From positions 744,001 through 808,000 of the forward strand of contig JAACJO010000006.1 in NCBI GenBank assembly GCA_013368445.1: a stretch of 64,000 bases of DNA. The letters run 5' to 3'. Origin of the DNA: Leucocoprinus leucothites. Lineage: Eukaryota; Basidiomycota; Agaricomycetes; Agaricales; Agaricaceae. Positions within the stretch are counted from its first letter, which is position 1. Every line of letters begins with the position of its first letter. The position numbers were made by a program, and so were the translations under genes. Positions 38,883 to 50,297 of this stretch are shown in pieces. The notes below the pieces were generated by a model. The model did not search any database. It was not told where the DNA came from and saw only the letters and a program-made list of their open reading frames with translations.

Positions 38883-39797
38883 ATGGCCTCACGAACCTTC
38901 AGCGTCTTTCAAGACGTTCCTGCGCCCTCGGCCGTCAAGGCTAGGTCAGGCACCTCAAACGTTCTGAAGACTCGCTCATCTACTCGCTTGAACAATATCC
39001 TTCAAGGTTCCTCGAAACCGAACGAGCTCGTACCAGTCGATAAGGAAAACGTTAATCCAGTTACTGGAGAGCGGGCGGGAACGATTACGATGTCAAAAAA
39101 ACGCAAGACGAACGTTCTTTCCGCAAAACCCACTGCGCCCCTGGCCGTTAAGAAAGCCAAGTCATCGAAAGAGACGAAAGACGCTGAACCCTACTCTAAG
39201 AAGCGCAGGGCGACGTCGGAAGCTGAGAAGAGCAAGGGAGTAGTGAGGAAGGAGGGAAAGGCAGCTGGGTCCTTGCGAAAGCCCACCAAACGGGTATCGC
39301 GCAAAGTTTCCAAGCTTCCTCGACTCGAGGAAGAAGCCAGTAGCAAAGCCCAAGACACTGAACAAACTACTCAGGCGTCAATCGACTCCCATTGTTATGA
39401 GTTAACCGTCCAGCCTTTGGCTGATGTTTCTCAGGCATATGAGGCCCCTGCATCTGCAGTTGACTCTCTGCCTTCACCTGCCAGCAAAGCTAAATTCCGA
39501 AAGGTAAAGCACTCCTTGTCTTCGTATCTGTAACCATAGGCCTCATCTCGAGTTTAGGATACTTCAGCGGAACCCGAGATCCGCGACATTTTTCCTTCAT
39601 CACAAACACTTGCTTCTCTACCTTCTACTTCCACTGCGCGTGCTTCCTCCTCCGAGCCCACTGAAGGGCGGAAATTCTCCACGCCAGAGCGAAAGCAGAT
39701 TTATGCTGCGTTTACCTTTTCTTCACCTTCTCCAACCAGCGGGCGCTCCAAGTTTTCGTCGCGCTCGAGCAGTGCTCCTCGTTTAGAGCTGGCATAA
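38883..39797 (+). CDS. Basic nuclear-type protein with KEN box
   Basis: About 287 residues in two exons; exon 1 ends KAKFRK at a GTAAAG donor and exon 2 starts DTSAEPEIRDIFPSS after GTTTAG. The N-terminus MASRTFSVFQDVPAPSAV and the element VDKENVNPVTGERAG look like the conserved core; the latter is a KEN box with the usual downstream Pro. Lys/Arg clusters (KKRKT, KKAKSSK, KKRRAT) suggest nuclear import. A second conserved-looking block is YELTVQPLADVSQAYE, and the C-terminus has FSTPERKQIYAAFTFSSPSP. No canonical RxxL destruction box or enzyme domain is visible. Overall it resembles a cell-cycle regulated APC/C substrate such as a securin-like or chromatin protein; that role is inferred. The exon model is simple and in frame. 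Confidence 0.75.
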
Positions 39798-40515
39798 CCA
39801 GGGTTAACAGCTCTACCCCCGACTGGTTCGCGTGACCACCCCAATGGAAGTATTCGTACCTTCATCGTCAATTCCTAAGTTTACTCGCTTTACGGACGCT
39901 ACGCCATTTTCCATTTTCCGTCAGAGTCACACTGTTCTATTGCTATCAAGCTAGCCATTTATCCAATCGCATCTTGCATGTTCGCTGTACACCACGCTAC
40001 TTTTCCTCTTACACGTTCTGGCATTTACTTATCTCACCATTCATACAATCGATACCACTCTTACATTGTAGCCGGACTCTTTGGGATCCTTGGTCCTTGC
40101 GCGCAATTGGTCCTGGTTTATCATGCTCTTTTGATTAGTTCTACTTATATCCTATTATTCTTTTCCCCATCCCTCCCGAGCTGTACATATTCTACCCGAT
40201 CTCAATTGCAACCAATCGATGAAATTAGGCCGCTATTTCGAATGCACATTGGTGATTGGCCTAAGCAGCAACAGAGATAAGAACTCGAGGGATGACATCA
40301 AGCACTCACAACCAAGTGCTTCCTGCGGAGTTGAAACCAAATTTGGTAAGTGTTTATCTTATCGGTTAACTCATAGGTTCGTGGTGCTAATATAAGTGTG
40401 GGGTCCAGCTCCGTTGAGAAAAGGATAAATACTGCACGAATGGTGCTGTCGCAGAGCTTTTCTTACCCGCCCCTCCAAATACCTCCACCCCTGGAGAACT
40501 CGTATAATCGCTTAC
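39798..40515. other. Intergenic, same-strand genes
   Basis: 3' UTR of the KEN-box gene and promoter of the NCS1 transporter. A 100-codon plus ORF at 39978-40280 lies in the likely 3' UTR and has no recognisable features. A short ATG frame at 40292 ends in a GTAAGT donor and could be a 5' UTR exon of the transporter. Confidence 0.4.
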
Positions 40516-43114
40516 ATGGGCCTCTTGCAGAAACTCGAAGTCCCTCGCCCTCCTGGACTCACGTACAAACAACTCTTCTTATCTGTTCGGGCTCCTTGTG
40601 CTCATTCTTCCCTTGGTCACTGCCACTGACTTGTTTCAACAGAATGATGATCTAGCGCCCGTACCACCAGATAAGCGACAATGGAGGGGCATCAATTTCA
40701 TTGCCTTGTGTGTTTCCTCCCCTACCCGCGCTATGGCTGCTCATAAATGATACGAAACTGTAGTTGGATAGCTGACAGCTTCAATGTTAATACGTGCGTG
40801 ACTCCCCCCCCCCCTGACAATAACGGTTGAATTCAAGAGAAATTCCAGATGGATGATTGTTTCGTCCATGGTGCAGCTTGGACTTTCATGGTGGCAAGCT
40901 TGGATATGCGTCTGGCTTGGGTACGGGTTCGCCGCGCCTTTCATTTGCATGAACGCGCGGCCTGGCGCTGTATTCCACGTCACATTTCCTGTTGTCGCCC
41001 GGACGAGCTTTGGACTGTATGGGAGCTTGTGGTGCACGTTCAATCGAGGTGTGATGGCGTGGTACGTAACTAGCTTTGTGACGAGAAGTAATGTTGTAAC
41101 GGAAACGATACTGCAGTATCTGGTATGGTGTGCAAGCTAGTATCGGAGGTGATTGCATGAAGGTAATGCTCCGAGCAATCTGGCCGAGCGTGAATGATAT
41201 ACGTGCGTGACCCCCATTTGACCTCTCAAGCAGTTGATTGATCACAAATGCGATAGCTAATGACCTCCCGGAGTCATCTGGAACGACGACTAGAGATTTC
41301 ATGTGCTTCTTTCTCTTCTGGTTAATCTCGCTACCCGCTATCTGGTTCCCAATCCACAAAATGTAAGTATAGTTTCAATGACGTCTTACCTTCCCTTCCC
41401 CGCATACTAAGAGTTTCAATACTTACCCTTCTCCGTTCGCAGTCGACACCTCTTCACCCTCAAATCAATTGTGGCCCCTATCGCAGGCATTACGTTTTTC
41501 ATTTGGTGTATCGTTAAAGCCAGGGGCGTCGGTCCTATCATCTCCCGGCCCAGCACAGTCCATGGTTCAGAGCTTGGCTGGGATATGGTTGTCAGTCTCA
41601 TGTCATGCATCAGCAATATGGCTACTCTTGTGACGTGAGTAATCAAATTCATATACAAACAAGGCTTCCACCCACTTCCTTCTCTTGACGTCTTTTCTAT
41701 ATTTAAAAATCGAACCTAGGGGTGTAGCTTCTATCCCCACCTTTTCACTTGCTTATCTATCCCCTTCCAAACACTCGCTCCCTTGACATCATGCCCTTAA
41801 AGCCGATAAAAGATAGAGCTCGCGATGTGACTTACCTATTCATTCTCTGCGTCTATTCGACAGGAACGCTCCTGATTTCGCCTCGCGTGCGAGGACACCC
41901 TCTGCAGCCTTGTGGCCGCAGTTTTGGGCAGTTCCTATTGGTTTTTCCCTCGTCAGTTTCATCGGTATCATCGTCAGCTCGTCGTCCGAGACCATATATG
42001 GCGAAGCTATTTGGTCACCCATTGACCTCCTCAATCGATTCCTTGACGATAGCCCATCCAATGCCACGAGATTCGGTGTATGGTTCATTGCTGCGTCGTT
42101 CATCATTGCACAGGTAAGAACTGTCTCATGTCTCACTTCTCGACCCTGATCCATCTTTCCTGACAATTTTGTGACTCTTGTCGCAGCTCGGGTACGTGCA
42201 GTTTAAACCCCGCATCAGCAGATTAAATGCAAACATGGGGCTGATTCACTTTCCAATAGAACGAATATTTCCGCGAATTCGATTAGCGCTGGATGTGACC
42301 TAACCTCTCTATTCCCTCGTTTCATCGTACGTCGCTTTCGACCATGAGACTGGTTTTGCCTCATCTAGAGCCTAGAACATTCGTCGTGGTGGCTACATCG
42401 CCGCCGCCGTGGGTCTAATCATCCTCCCATGGAACCTCCTGAAGAGCAGTAACCAGTTTACATCATATCTGTCCGCGTATTCCGTCTTTTTGAGCTCTAT
42501 TGCTGGTGTCATGGTTTGTGCTTATCATCTTTTGCTCCTTACGTTCTCTAAAATGTGTGTCTGCAGATCACCGAATACTATGTGATCCGTCGTGGGCGTT
42601 ATCGTGTTGCGGATTTGTACCACTCTGAAAAAAGTGGCTGGTACTATTATACTTATGGAATCAATTTCAGGTGAGATTCACCTTCATGATTCTTGTGCTG
42701 TCTAACCCCTGTATCAGAGCTTATGCCGCATATATAAGCGGCATTCTAATTAATGTTGTTGGCTTCGCAGGAGCAAGTGCGTACCACTGCTTATCTTTTC
42801 ATTGACTTGCGTGCTGATAGTTTCTTCCTATAGCGGGCAGGAAGGTCCCTTTAGCCGCCACTCGAATCTACCAAATGTCGTTCTTCACCGGCTTTGGCGT
42901 TTCGGCATTGATTTACATCCTCCTCAACGTTCTCTTCCCTGTGCCTGGTTCCTCGATCAGAGAAAAACTCTGGGAGGTTGATCTCTCGGACGATAGTAAC
43001 CACGCAAGCAAGGACGTTGTGCTAGCGGATGCAGCAAATGATGATGGGACATCTTCACTTTTATCCGATGGGAAGAAGCGCGGGAACACATCTGTAATTG
43101 TAGAGGAGGCATGA
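40516..43114 (+). CDS. NCS1-family nucleobase/allantoin/thiamine-type permease
   Basis: Plasma-membrane proton symporter of the nucleobase-cation-symport-1 family (relatives import uracil, allantoin, thiamine or nicotinamide riboside). The start at 40516 gives [20 protein letters not shown], joined over an intron to [16 protein letters not shown], a typical NCS1 N-terminus. Further exons carry [108 protein letters not shown], the micro-exon at 42187-42191, [59 protein letters not shown] and [15 protein letters not shown]. About twelve helices; the tail ends [10 protein letters not shown] at 43112-43114. Fourteen or so exons, an extreme intron density. An 11-base C tract lies in one intron (40804-40814). 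The substrate cannot be told from sequence. Confidence 0.9.
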
Positions 43115-43577
43115 GCACACTGTGAAGACATGTATGACATGACGGACAATAGCATCACTAACTAATCGGCTTTGCTGTGCATACGAGTAGAATTGAAGTA
43201 GCATCTCTCGAATTTTCTGCTGTCCGTAAGTTTGGGTTGGCGATCAGATGATTACAAGCAGTGCTATGGATATTTTTCAAGCTGCTGGGATAGACAAGCC
43301 AGCAATGCTATCTCGTGCATGCTAGGACGGTAACGTTAGTACGTGCTCGAAGGTTGTACCTTTGATGGGTAACTTTCAAGTCCCACCGAGAGCTCCACCA
43401 TCACCAACACGACCTAAAATCCTCGAATCTAGTGTAATCACTGTTCTTGCTTTATTTCACAAAGACCCTAGAAAGCCATATCACAGCCCTTGAAGGCATC
43501 CGTTTTACTGGAGAATCCCCTGGCTAATAGCAAAACTTGATACAGTTCAAAGGTATCACAAAGTCCCGAGTACTTAT
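43115..43577. other. Convergent 3' flanks
   Basis: 3' regions of the NCS1 gene (plus) and the decayed dehydrogenase (minus). No ORF or repeat of interest. Confidence 0.4.
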
Positions 43578-45030
43578 TTACAACGCCTCAGCATGATGCA
43601 CCTGTTCCCAATCCATCAAGTTCGGCATGACCTCCAACAAAATCTCTTTCCAAGGAATGTAATCACCCTCATTCAAACCCAAGACGCTCTCAGTGAGGCT
43701 GGTATCCAAACTGTATTGCATTTGCAATCCCGCAGCCGAAACATCTGAGAGCCTTGCGACGATATCATGTGCACGCTCTTTGAATTTGGCAACGACCTCT
43801 AGCAGCTTGAGGAACTCAATTGCATCGACCCAGGTCATCGTTCCGAATGAGATGATTATCCTCTTCTTCTCACCCCTTGGTAGGATTGGTGCGGTGAGAG
43901 CGAGAACATGGGCCTTCGCGACATCTCTGTTGTGTGCAATAGTTGTAATTGGCCAAGTCGGGAATTTGACGTCCTTTTGGATGAGCTCATACAAAAACTT
44001 GTTGCCATTGAGCTCCGCTACGCTCTTCGGAGTTGGATAGTCCTTCACAAACCAGCCGTATATTGTTGGGGGAATACTATTATTCTGTCAATACAGTGTG
44101 GTTTAATGAAGGTTGAACAGGCACATACTGGTGGTAAAGTCAATATAGGGGTATCTCTCTGCCGCCTTCCAAACAAGTTTGTCGGAAATGGCTTTGCAGG
44201 CAACATAGGTGTAGGACGGGGTGTGGTCCTTGGGGTCAATGTCATCAATATCGGATCAGGCTAAGTGTGTCAATTCAAAGTTGTAAAGAAAGTATTTTTC
44301 CGACCCACTGTTGTGATCATAAACTGTTTGATCCATTATGTTGCTGAAGTCGGCTGCGAACTTGTCAGGTCCGATTCATGATACAGTTACTTACAGATGA
44401 ACTTGCGTTTAAAGAAAGCAGCAATGGAAGTTGTGAGCACAAAGCGCTCTACTGAACTATTTTCGAGAGCGTCCAGTAATTTCTGGGTCCCTCCGATAGC
44501 TGCCTGAGTTACAAGTTAATTGTTACCCGTATTTACAAGGCAACAGCTTCCACGTACAGAATATATATCCTCAGAGGTCGTACCTGGATGGTAGAGGGCC
44601 CGGCGATATGAATGACTGCACCCACGCCTACATCGCCCACTTGTGTTAAGCTCCTGTCATGAAAGGACAAGGTGGCACTTACCTTCAAGAATGGTGGGCT
44701 ATTTCCCCGCGTCCGAGACGAGATCATTCATCTCAGCCACCTCCAGCTTTTCGTGTGCGTCAGGATATATGCTTTTAAAAGTCTCTACTTTTGGTGCTCT
44801 CACAGTGCTAGAGTTTCAACATCACCTTGAATTCAACATCACCTTTTAACACAGATTTCCAGGGGTACTCACGCCCGAACGCTATAGCCTTCAGCCAAGA
44901 GCTGATCGATGACCATCGAACCAACATATCCTGTACCACCAGTCACCTACAGGGAAATAAGCGTTCAAGGTCACTAGACGTAGATACGGCTGCATACCAC
45001 GACAAGGTTTGGCTTTGTCTGACTTGCCAT
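43578..45030 (-). pseudogene. NAD(P)-dependent extended SDR (GRE2/dihydroflavonol-reductase-like), decayed
   Basis: Remnant of an extended short-chain dehydrogenase/reductase. Exon 1 MASQTKPNLVV and exon 2 VTGGTGYVGSMVIDQLLAEG give the Rossmann TGxxGxxG motif. Next comes FKSIYPDAHEKLEVAEMNDL, where the codon after DAGK is TAG (44699-44701) and relatives have Trp. GAVIHIAGPST, GTQKLLDALENSSVERFVLT and SIAAFFKRKF follow. After the intron the sequence reads DHNT, then TGA (44256-44258), then SDIDDIDPKDHTPSYTYVAC, again where relatives have Trp. The catalytic Tyr-Lys pair is intact (YVACK), as are PTIYGWFVKDYP and AHNRDVAKAHVLAL, ending HHAEAL with TAA at 43578. Splice sites remain canonical. Two nonsense changes in an otherwise well-kept gene suggest recent inactivation; one stop alone would remove the active site. 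Confidence 0.82.
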
Positions 45031-46632
45031 ACTGTTTTACCTGGCTTTGAAATAATAAGATGATGGAGAGATAACACCACTGTTGTTCTTCAATTTAAGT
45101 AAACATAGCGAGAAGTGGGTCCTATCTTGGGAGTTGTGCAGTTCATACAGTGGTGGATCAGCGTGAGTTGATGTTTTCGGGTCAAATCTGATTAATTGAT
45201 TGTCTCATACCCGTCTCGATTAAAGACTGTTAAAGAACACCTCTATGCATCGAATACTAAATACATATTATAAGCGAGACTCTAAAGGTGAATGTGTGAA
45301 CTAGGCTCGAGTTGTACTACATGAAGTGGCTTTAATTCACATAATTAGGCCAGCACGAAAGCCAACTTCTAGATACTGCAGGGCGTCCACCCCTGAAACG
45401 ACCTCCTTGCCGAAGGGGGTTGGTCGCTTAGGCAGGCTGAGCGCTGACCTTCTCAAGTAAGAGCTTACTAAATAAGTACTGGCGGATAATGTATGGCACC
45501 AATATTGTTTTCGGAAGAAAAAGTAACAATTGCTATTGCTCTACTTTTACCAAAATATCCCCTGCCAGTACTGTCATCAAAAGGGCAACGGCAATGTGGT
45601 AGTCTATGGTGACACAGGATAGGTGCTCAGGGCAATGGTGATTTGGCCCATCCGGATCTGTCTCCGATGGAGGAATGCGCAAGTGACACTCCTCTTCTTT
45701 TCAGGAGTCGAGTCCTGAGCAAACGCTATGGGAAGAGCCTGAGGATTATGGACATCGGCAAACCTATACAGGCTCATTTTTACTACTACTCTAACTGCTG
45801 ATCTGTTCTCATTCCAATCAGTGTGGACAGAGATTAGGCAGCCATTGCTCTGTAAACACAGAAATTTGCTAAGTAGTGGGTTCGCTAAAATTCACTCAGT
45901 GATATGTTACTCCTAGTATAGCAGGTTATTACCTAAGGCAATTACCCTGTAGGGAGGACGAATCTTTGAGGCTTGTGATTTCATGCAACATTGAGGGGTC
46001 AAACTGGATTTTTGGAGGGTTGAATCTGACCGCTGAGCGAGACTTGGATCTTTGATCTTACTCCTAAAACGAGTAATTGATCAGATCGATTTGTTTTCAT
46101 CAGAGGGCTGAGTCAAATAAACCATTAAGCGGACACATCAACCTGGTTAAGCTTACTGTATGTGTATTATCTCTTGACCTCACCCCGCGCGTCTCTAGCA
46201 CTTATTCTCTCTCACAAGACACTGAAAGTCTTGTGTACCTTCAGAATACCAATCTTACGCGTTTTGTTTGCCTCTGACGTAAGTTTTCGTCACCTTTATA
46301 ACCCAAGCTTAAAAGCGCGAACTGACGTCGCTGTAGGGACTGCCTTTGAGCTGTTATATCTGGTCGTCTGCATTCAAATTCCTGTCCTCGCTTCTATTAT
46401 CCTTTAGCTGGCTTTCATCAACGCCAGTTTTCCCGTTTCCTGATTTATTTGTACGTCTTTACTGGGCGGACCCACGTTCGCGTGCCTGGAGCTGAAAAAC
46501 CCGATGGTGTTCATTTCAGAATTCTCTCTACCGTTTCTCCTGACGCCACATCCCACCACACCACAACGCAAGTACCTCAGCCATTCATCTTGATATTGCC
46601 AATAATTTTTTTATGAATCCGCTAGGTCTACA
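45031..46632. other. Divergent intergenic region
   Basis: Promoters of the decayed SDR gene and of the RNA export adaptor. A C/T-rich stretch with splice-like AAGTACC..CGCTAG signals just before 46633 suggests a 5' UTR intron for the adaptor. No other gene seen; 45380-46050 has only very short frames. Confidence 0.4.
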
Positions 46633-47592
46633 ATGCCAACTGGGTTCAACGAATCGCATGTTCAACGTATGCAGGCTGCGGCTGCGGCCCGACTTAATAA
46701 CTTCCATGGTGCAAAGCGGCAACTCCTAGGTAACAAGGCCGTACCAGCGCCTGCGTGGAAGACGAATATCGTAAATAGCACGAACGACGGAGTGGCAGGG
46801 GGAGTGGGGAAGGGAAAGGAAGTAGGGAGCAAGATCTTGTTGTCTAAGTTGCCGGTGGATGTCACTCAGACTGAAGTTGAAGTGAGCTTTTCTTATTTTG
46901 TGGTCAAAAACGCTAATTCGTGCTGTCCATTACTCTAGGAACTATTCAAGAAAACGGTGGGACCGTTGAAGGATATGTTCTTGGTCTATAACAACCAGGG
47001 CAAGTCGAAGGGTATGGCCGTGGTTACCTTTGCAAGACCCGAAGATGCCGCCACTGCAAGACAAAAGTACGACGGCAAGATTGTTGATGGACGTACGTGA
47101 TGGCATCACGATTCACTCACCTCGCGTTGTTGAAAGTAACGCTCTTAGGTCGCCGTATCAAGATTGAAGTCATATATGATGGTATTCCCGGACCGGTGGA
47201 CCAGCCAGCGTCGACACCCACGCTTCTCAACCGACTTGGTGGCAAGCTTCCTGACAGAGGACTTCCTGCCTCAGCCACTTCATCACCTTCAGTGCCTGCA
47301 TTGACATTGTGAGTACCAAGTTATTATGCTCTTGCCTCAAGCTTGACCGTATTCAACTCGTAGACAACAACGGACACAAGCGCCTAGCGCTCCTGTAGCA
47401 CCTGTAGCACCAACACGGCGAGTGCGTTTCAAAAAGGGCCCAAAACGCCTCAAGAAAAACCATATTGCGCTTGCCGGGGCTACCCAGGCCGCTGGTTCTC
47501 ACGTCAAGAAAAGTCCTGTGTCGAAGGATGATTTGGATAAGGAGATGGAAGATTACAGGGCGGCAGCTGGTGGGCTAGGATTTGCGGCGTGA
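46633..47592 (+). CDS. mlo3: RNA export adaptor, Mlo3/Yra1/ALYREF type
   Basis: Nuclear RNA-binding protein that couples transcription and splicing to mRNA export through the TREX complex and the helicase UAP56/Sub2. Four exons encode about 220 residues. The N-terminus MPTGFNESHVQRMQAAAAAR is a short basic region; one RRM follows with RNP2 ILLSKLP and RNP1 KGMAVVTF (SKILLSKLPVDVTQTEVEEL across the first intron, NQGKSKGMAVV, DGRRIKIEVIYDG across the second). The C-terminal part has a Pro/Val/Ala linker, a basic patch (RRVRFKKGPKRLKKN) and the conserved end DLDKEMEDYRAAAGGLGFAA, matching the UAP56-binding motif of this family. Stop TGA at 47590-47592. All joins keep phase. High confidence in family. 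Confidence 0.9.
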
Positions 47593-48088
47593 TTGTGGCA
47601 TTTCTTATCAGGCCAAATCAGCGGTTTCTTTTTCCTTCGATAGGCCGGAGCTCTTCTCACCTGATTCCTGCTTACCCTACTTACGGTTTCTTCGTATTTC
47701 TCTCTCTCCCACGTATTTCTTACCTGCAAGTAATGTGCTGTACGTCGCTCTCCTGCCTAAAATCAGGATTTTTTGCTGATCGGGGTTTTTAATAATAAAT
47801 AATAATAAATAAATAAATAAATAATCTAAAATTAGATTAGCCACCATCTTATCTACACTCGGCTAACTCCTTGGCCTTGACCCTGATTCGAGTGCGTCGG
47901 TCGGACTCACCTTCTTTCACCTCATCCTTACCCACATACACCAGGAGAATCCGACTATAAAGAACACGCTCTGGCATCATTGCAACTGAAGGGATATCTA
48001 TACCCCATTTACACCCTAATTTTCTTGTGCACCTCATCGAAAGAATTAATCACAACGTCAAGATCCGACCTCGACTTAATCCAATAGG
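47593..48088. other. Intergenic with AT microsatellite
   Basis: 3' UTR of the RNA adaptor and promoter of the PFK-2 gene. It contains the simple repeat at 47790-47824. Confidence 0.5.
47790..47824. repeat. AAT/AAAT microsatellite
   Basis: Run of AAT units passing into AAAT units (aataataaat.. aaataaataaata). Pure A/T, about 35 bases, downstream of the RNA adaptor stop; it may contain its polyadenylation signal. Confidence 0.85.
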
Positions 48089-50297
48089 ATGGTTGCACCG
48101 CTCTATACAACAGCATCAGGATTGCTTTTCCATGCAGGAAAGATCCTTGTGCTCACTGTTGGTCTTCCTGCGAGAGGAAAGACACACATATCACGAGCGC
48201 TCGAACGCTACTTGCGATGGACGGGTGTGAAGACCCAGGTTGTCAGTCTGGGCGATTATAGGAGGAAGACATTGGGAGGAGCTCAGAAGTTACCACCGGA
48301 TTATTTCTCGCTGGGTATGTGATGTGCCACTCGTCTCTGAAACAAATTGCAATATTCATGTAAGAGAACAGGTCCGAAGTCGCCAGAGACGGAAAAGTTG
48401 AGGAAGAGCGTATCGGAAGGGTGTGAGCAGTTGATTTGGGAATTTTTTGACTCCGGAGGTCAAGTTCTGATCTATGATGCGAATAATGGAACGAGAGCCG
48501 CGCGAGAGGCTTTAGCGGCAAAGTTTGATAAGAAGGGAATTCACATCATCTTCCTGGGTATGTCTGTCGTTCATACGGAAGCTAGGGCTAATGTTGATCA
48601 TACCTATTCAGAGTCGTGGTGCGACAAACAGGAAATTATTGAGAGAAATATCAGAAGTGTTAAAATCTCCTCTCCTGATGTGAGCACCTTTTACAGTTGC
48701 GTGATGTGAACCACTGACTGTTGGTGCTTAGTATAGGGGATGGGACCCAGATAAAGCTGTTGAAGACTATTATGGTCGTATCAAGGATCGAGAGAAGGCT
48801 TATCAGCCTGTCGAGGAATTAAATTGGCCGTACATCCGGATTATCAATGTGGGAGAGAAAATCTTGCTCAATGTACGTCGCAGAGCTCCTTTCTCTCCTA
48901 TCTACGCTCACTTCGTCGGTTTCAGAAAATCCAAGGTTATCTTCAAGTATGGAATTTGAATTTTGCATCATCCCCTAAAATGGCTAACGGCGGCTACAGT
49001 CACGAATTGTCTTCTTCTTAATGAACATTCATAACCGTTTCCGTACAATCTGGTTTGCACGCGTAAGCATTTATTTCCATTGACTCTCCTATAAATTCTT
49101 ACATGAGATAACCCTACAGTCTGGTCAATCCCTGATTGAGCACTCTTATAAAGCCGATTCAGATCTCTCTCCTGCTGGTTGGGAGTACGCGGAGAAACTC
49201 AAGGATGTTGTTCTGAAACGGAGACTGAAAGTGCTGCAAGAACGCGGCATCGATCCAGAGCAACGTAAACTGGTCGTAAGTTTGCTTGGTTTTACCTAGA
49301 TCACAAGAAGCTCAGCCCTACGTCTTGCTTTCGATAGATATGGACATCCACGCGCAGGAGGGCACATCATACTGCGTGGCCGTTCTTATCCAGTCCCCTC
49401 TCCGACGGTATCGATCATGATTCGGAAGAGCAGCCTCAAGCCAAAGCCACAGACGACGGAGCTCCGTCTAGGGCTGACGTTCTACATCAAACGAATGAGG
49501 CGCTCAAGGTTCCTAATTTGGATACAGTGGCTCGAGACGCCCCGGTCAACACTCCGCGCATTGTACTACCGAACTCCGATTCAGTTGCGGACGGGCTCAC
49601 GCTAGCTCCCGGTAAATCTACCCCAGGGAACCAGTACTCAAAACCCTCAAGATCATCGGCGCCAGAACAGATAAAGGTCGTCGAGAAGACCCAAATGTTA
49701 GAGATCAATCCCGGAATTTGGGACGGCTTGACTCCAGATCAAGCAAAGAAATATTATCCGGAAGACTGGGAAAGATTCACGAAGGATCCTTATTCGTATC
49801 GTGTTCCAAGGGCAGAGAGCTATCACGATCTCAGTGGTAAGCACCTCACCCCGAATTACTGACCATTTATATGGCACATCCTGAGTCACTCTATTCTTCT
49901 AGTTCGTTTAGAACCCATTCTCATTGAACTCGAGCGGGAAAGCGAGGATTTGTTGATTATCGGCCATGCGTCTGTGATTCGTTGCATGCTCGCATATTTG
50001 ATTGGTCTTCCTGCGTCCGAAATTCCCGCTATTGAAATTGCTCGGGGCGATTTACTTGAAATTGTACCCGCATCTTATGGCGTCCACAGCAAGGCATTCC
50101 ATTTCTGGGATGGGCCTGGACGCAAAGGTGACGGAACTGGACAACACTGGGGCAGAGATCAGAACAATTTCTACGAGAATTATGCGGAAGATACAAAGGG
50201 AAAGAGGATCTCCTTCACAGATGGCGGGCCGTTTGCGAATGGACTTGCAAGTCAGTTGCACCATATGGGAGGAATAGATTCAGCAGGGCGGTACTAG
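48089..50297 (+). CDS. 6-phosphofructo-2-kinase / fructose-2,6-bisphosphatase homologue
   Basis: Controls fructose-2,6-bisphosphate, the glycolysis/gluconeogenesis switch; cytosolic. The kinase half starts MVAPLYTTASGLLFHAGKIL with P-loop VGLPARGKTHIS, then YLRWTGVKTQVVSLGDYRR, IYDANNGTRAAREALA, ESWCDKQEIIERNIRSVK, RIKDREKAYQPVEEL and YIRIINVGEKILLN. It continues across short exons: IQGYLQ, RIVFFLMNIHNRFRTIWFAR. The phosphatase half begins SGQSLIEHSYKADSDLSPAG: the residue that should be the phosphohistidine of R-H-G is Ser (RSGQS). Later parts are TSTRRRAHHTAWPF, an insert of about 90 Ser/Pro/Asp-rich residues, IWDGLTPDQAKKYYPEDWER, ESYHDLSVRLEPILIELERE and the second His in IIGHASVIRC. It ends HHMGGIDSAGRY at 50297. 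About nine exons. Kinase residues are complete; phosphatase activity is probably lost or weak, as reported for budding-yeast Pfk26. Confidence 0.92.

Noticed and set aside
39978..40280. 100-codon plus-strand ORF between the KEN-box and NCS1 genes
   Set aside because: Hydrophobic by AT/CT-rich composition only; position fits a 3' UTR.
47790..47824. Possible replication origin or attachment site
   Set aside because: Simple A/T microsatellite with no other supporting feature.
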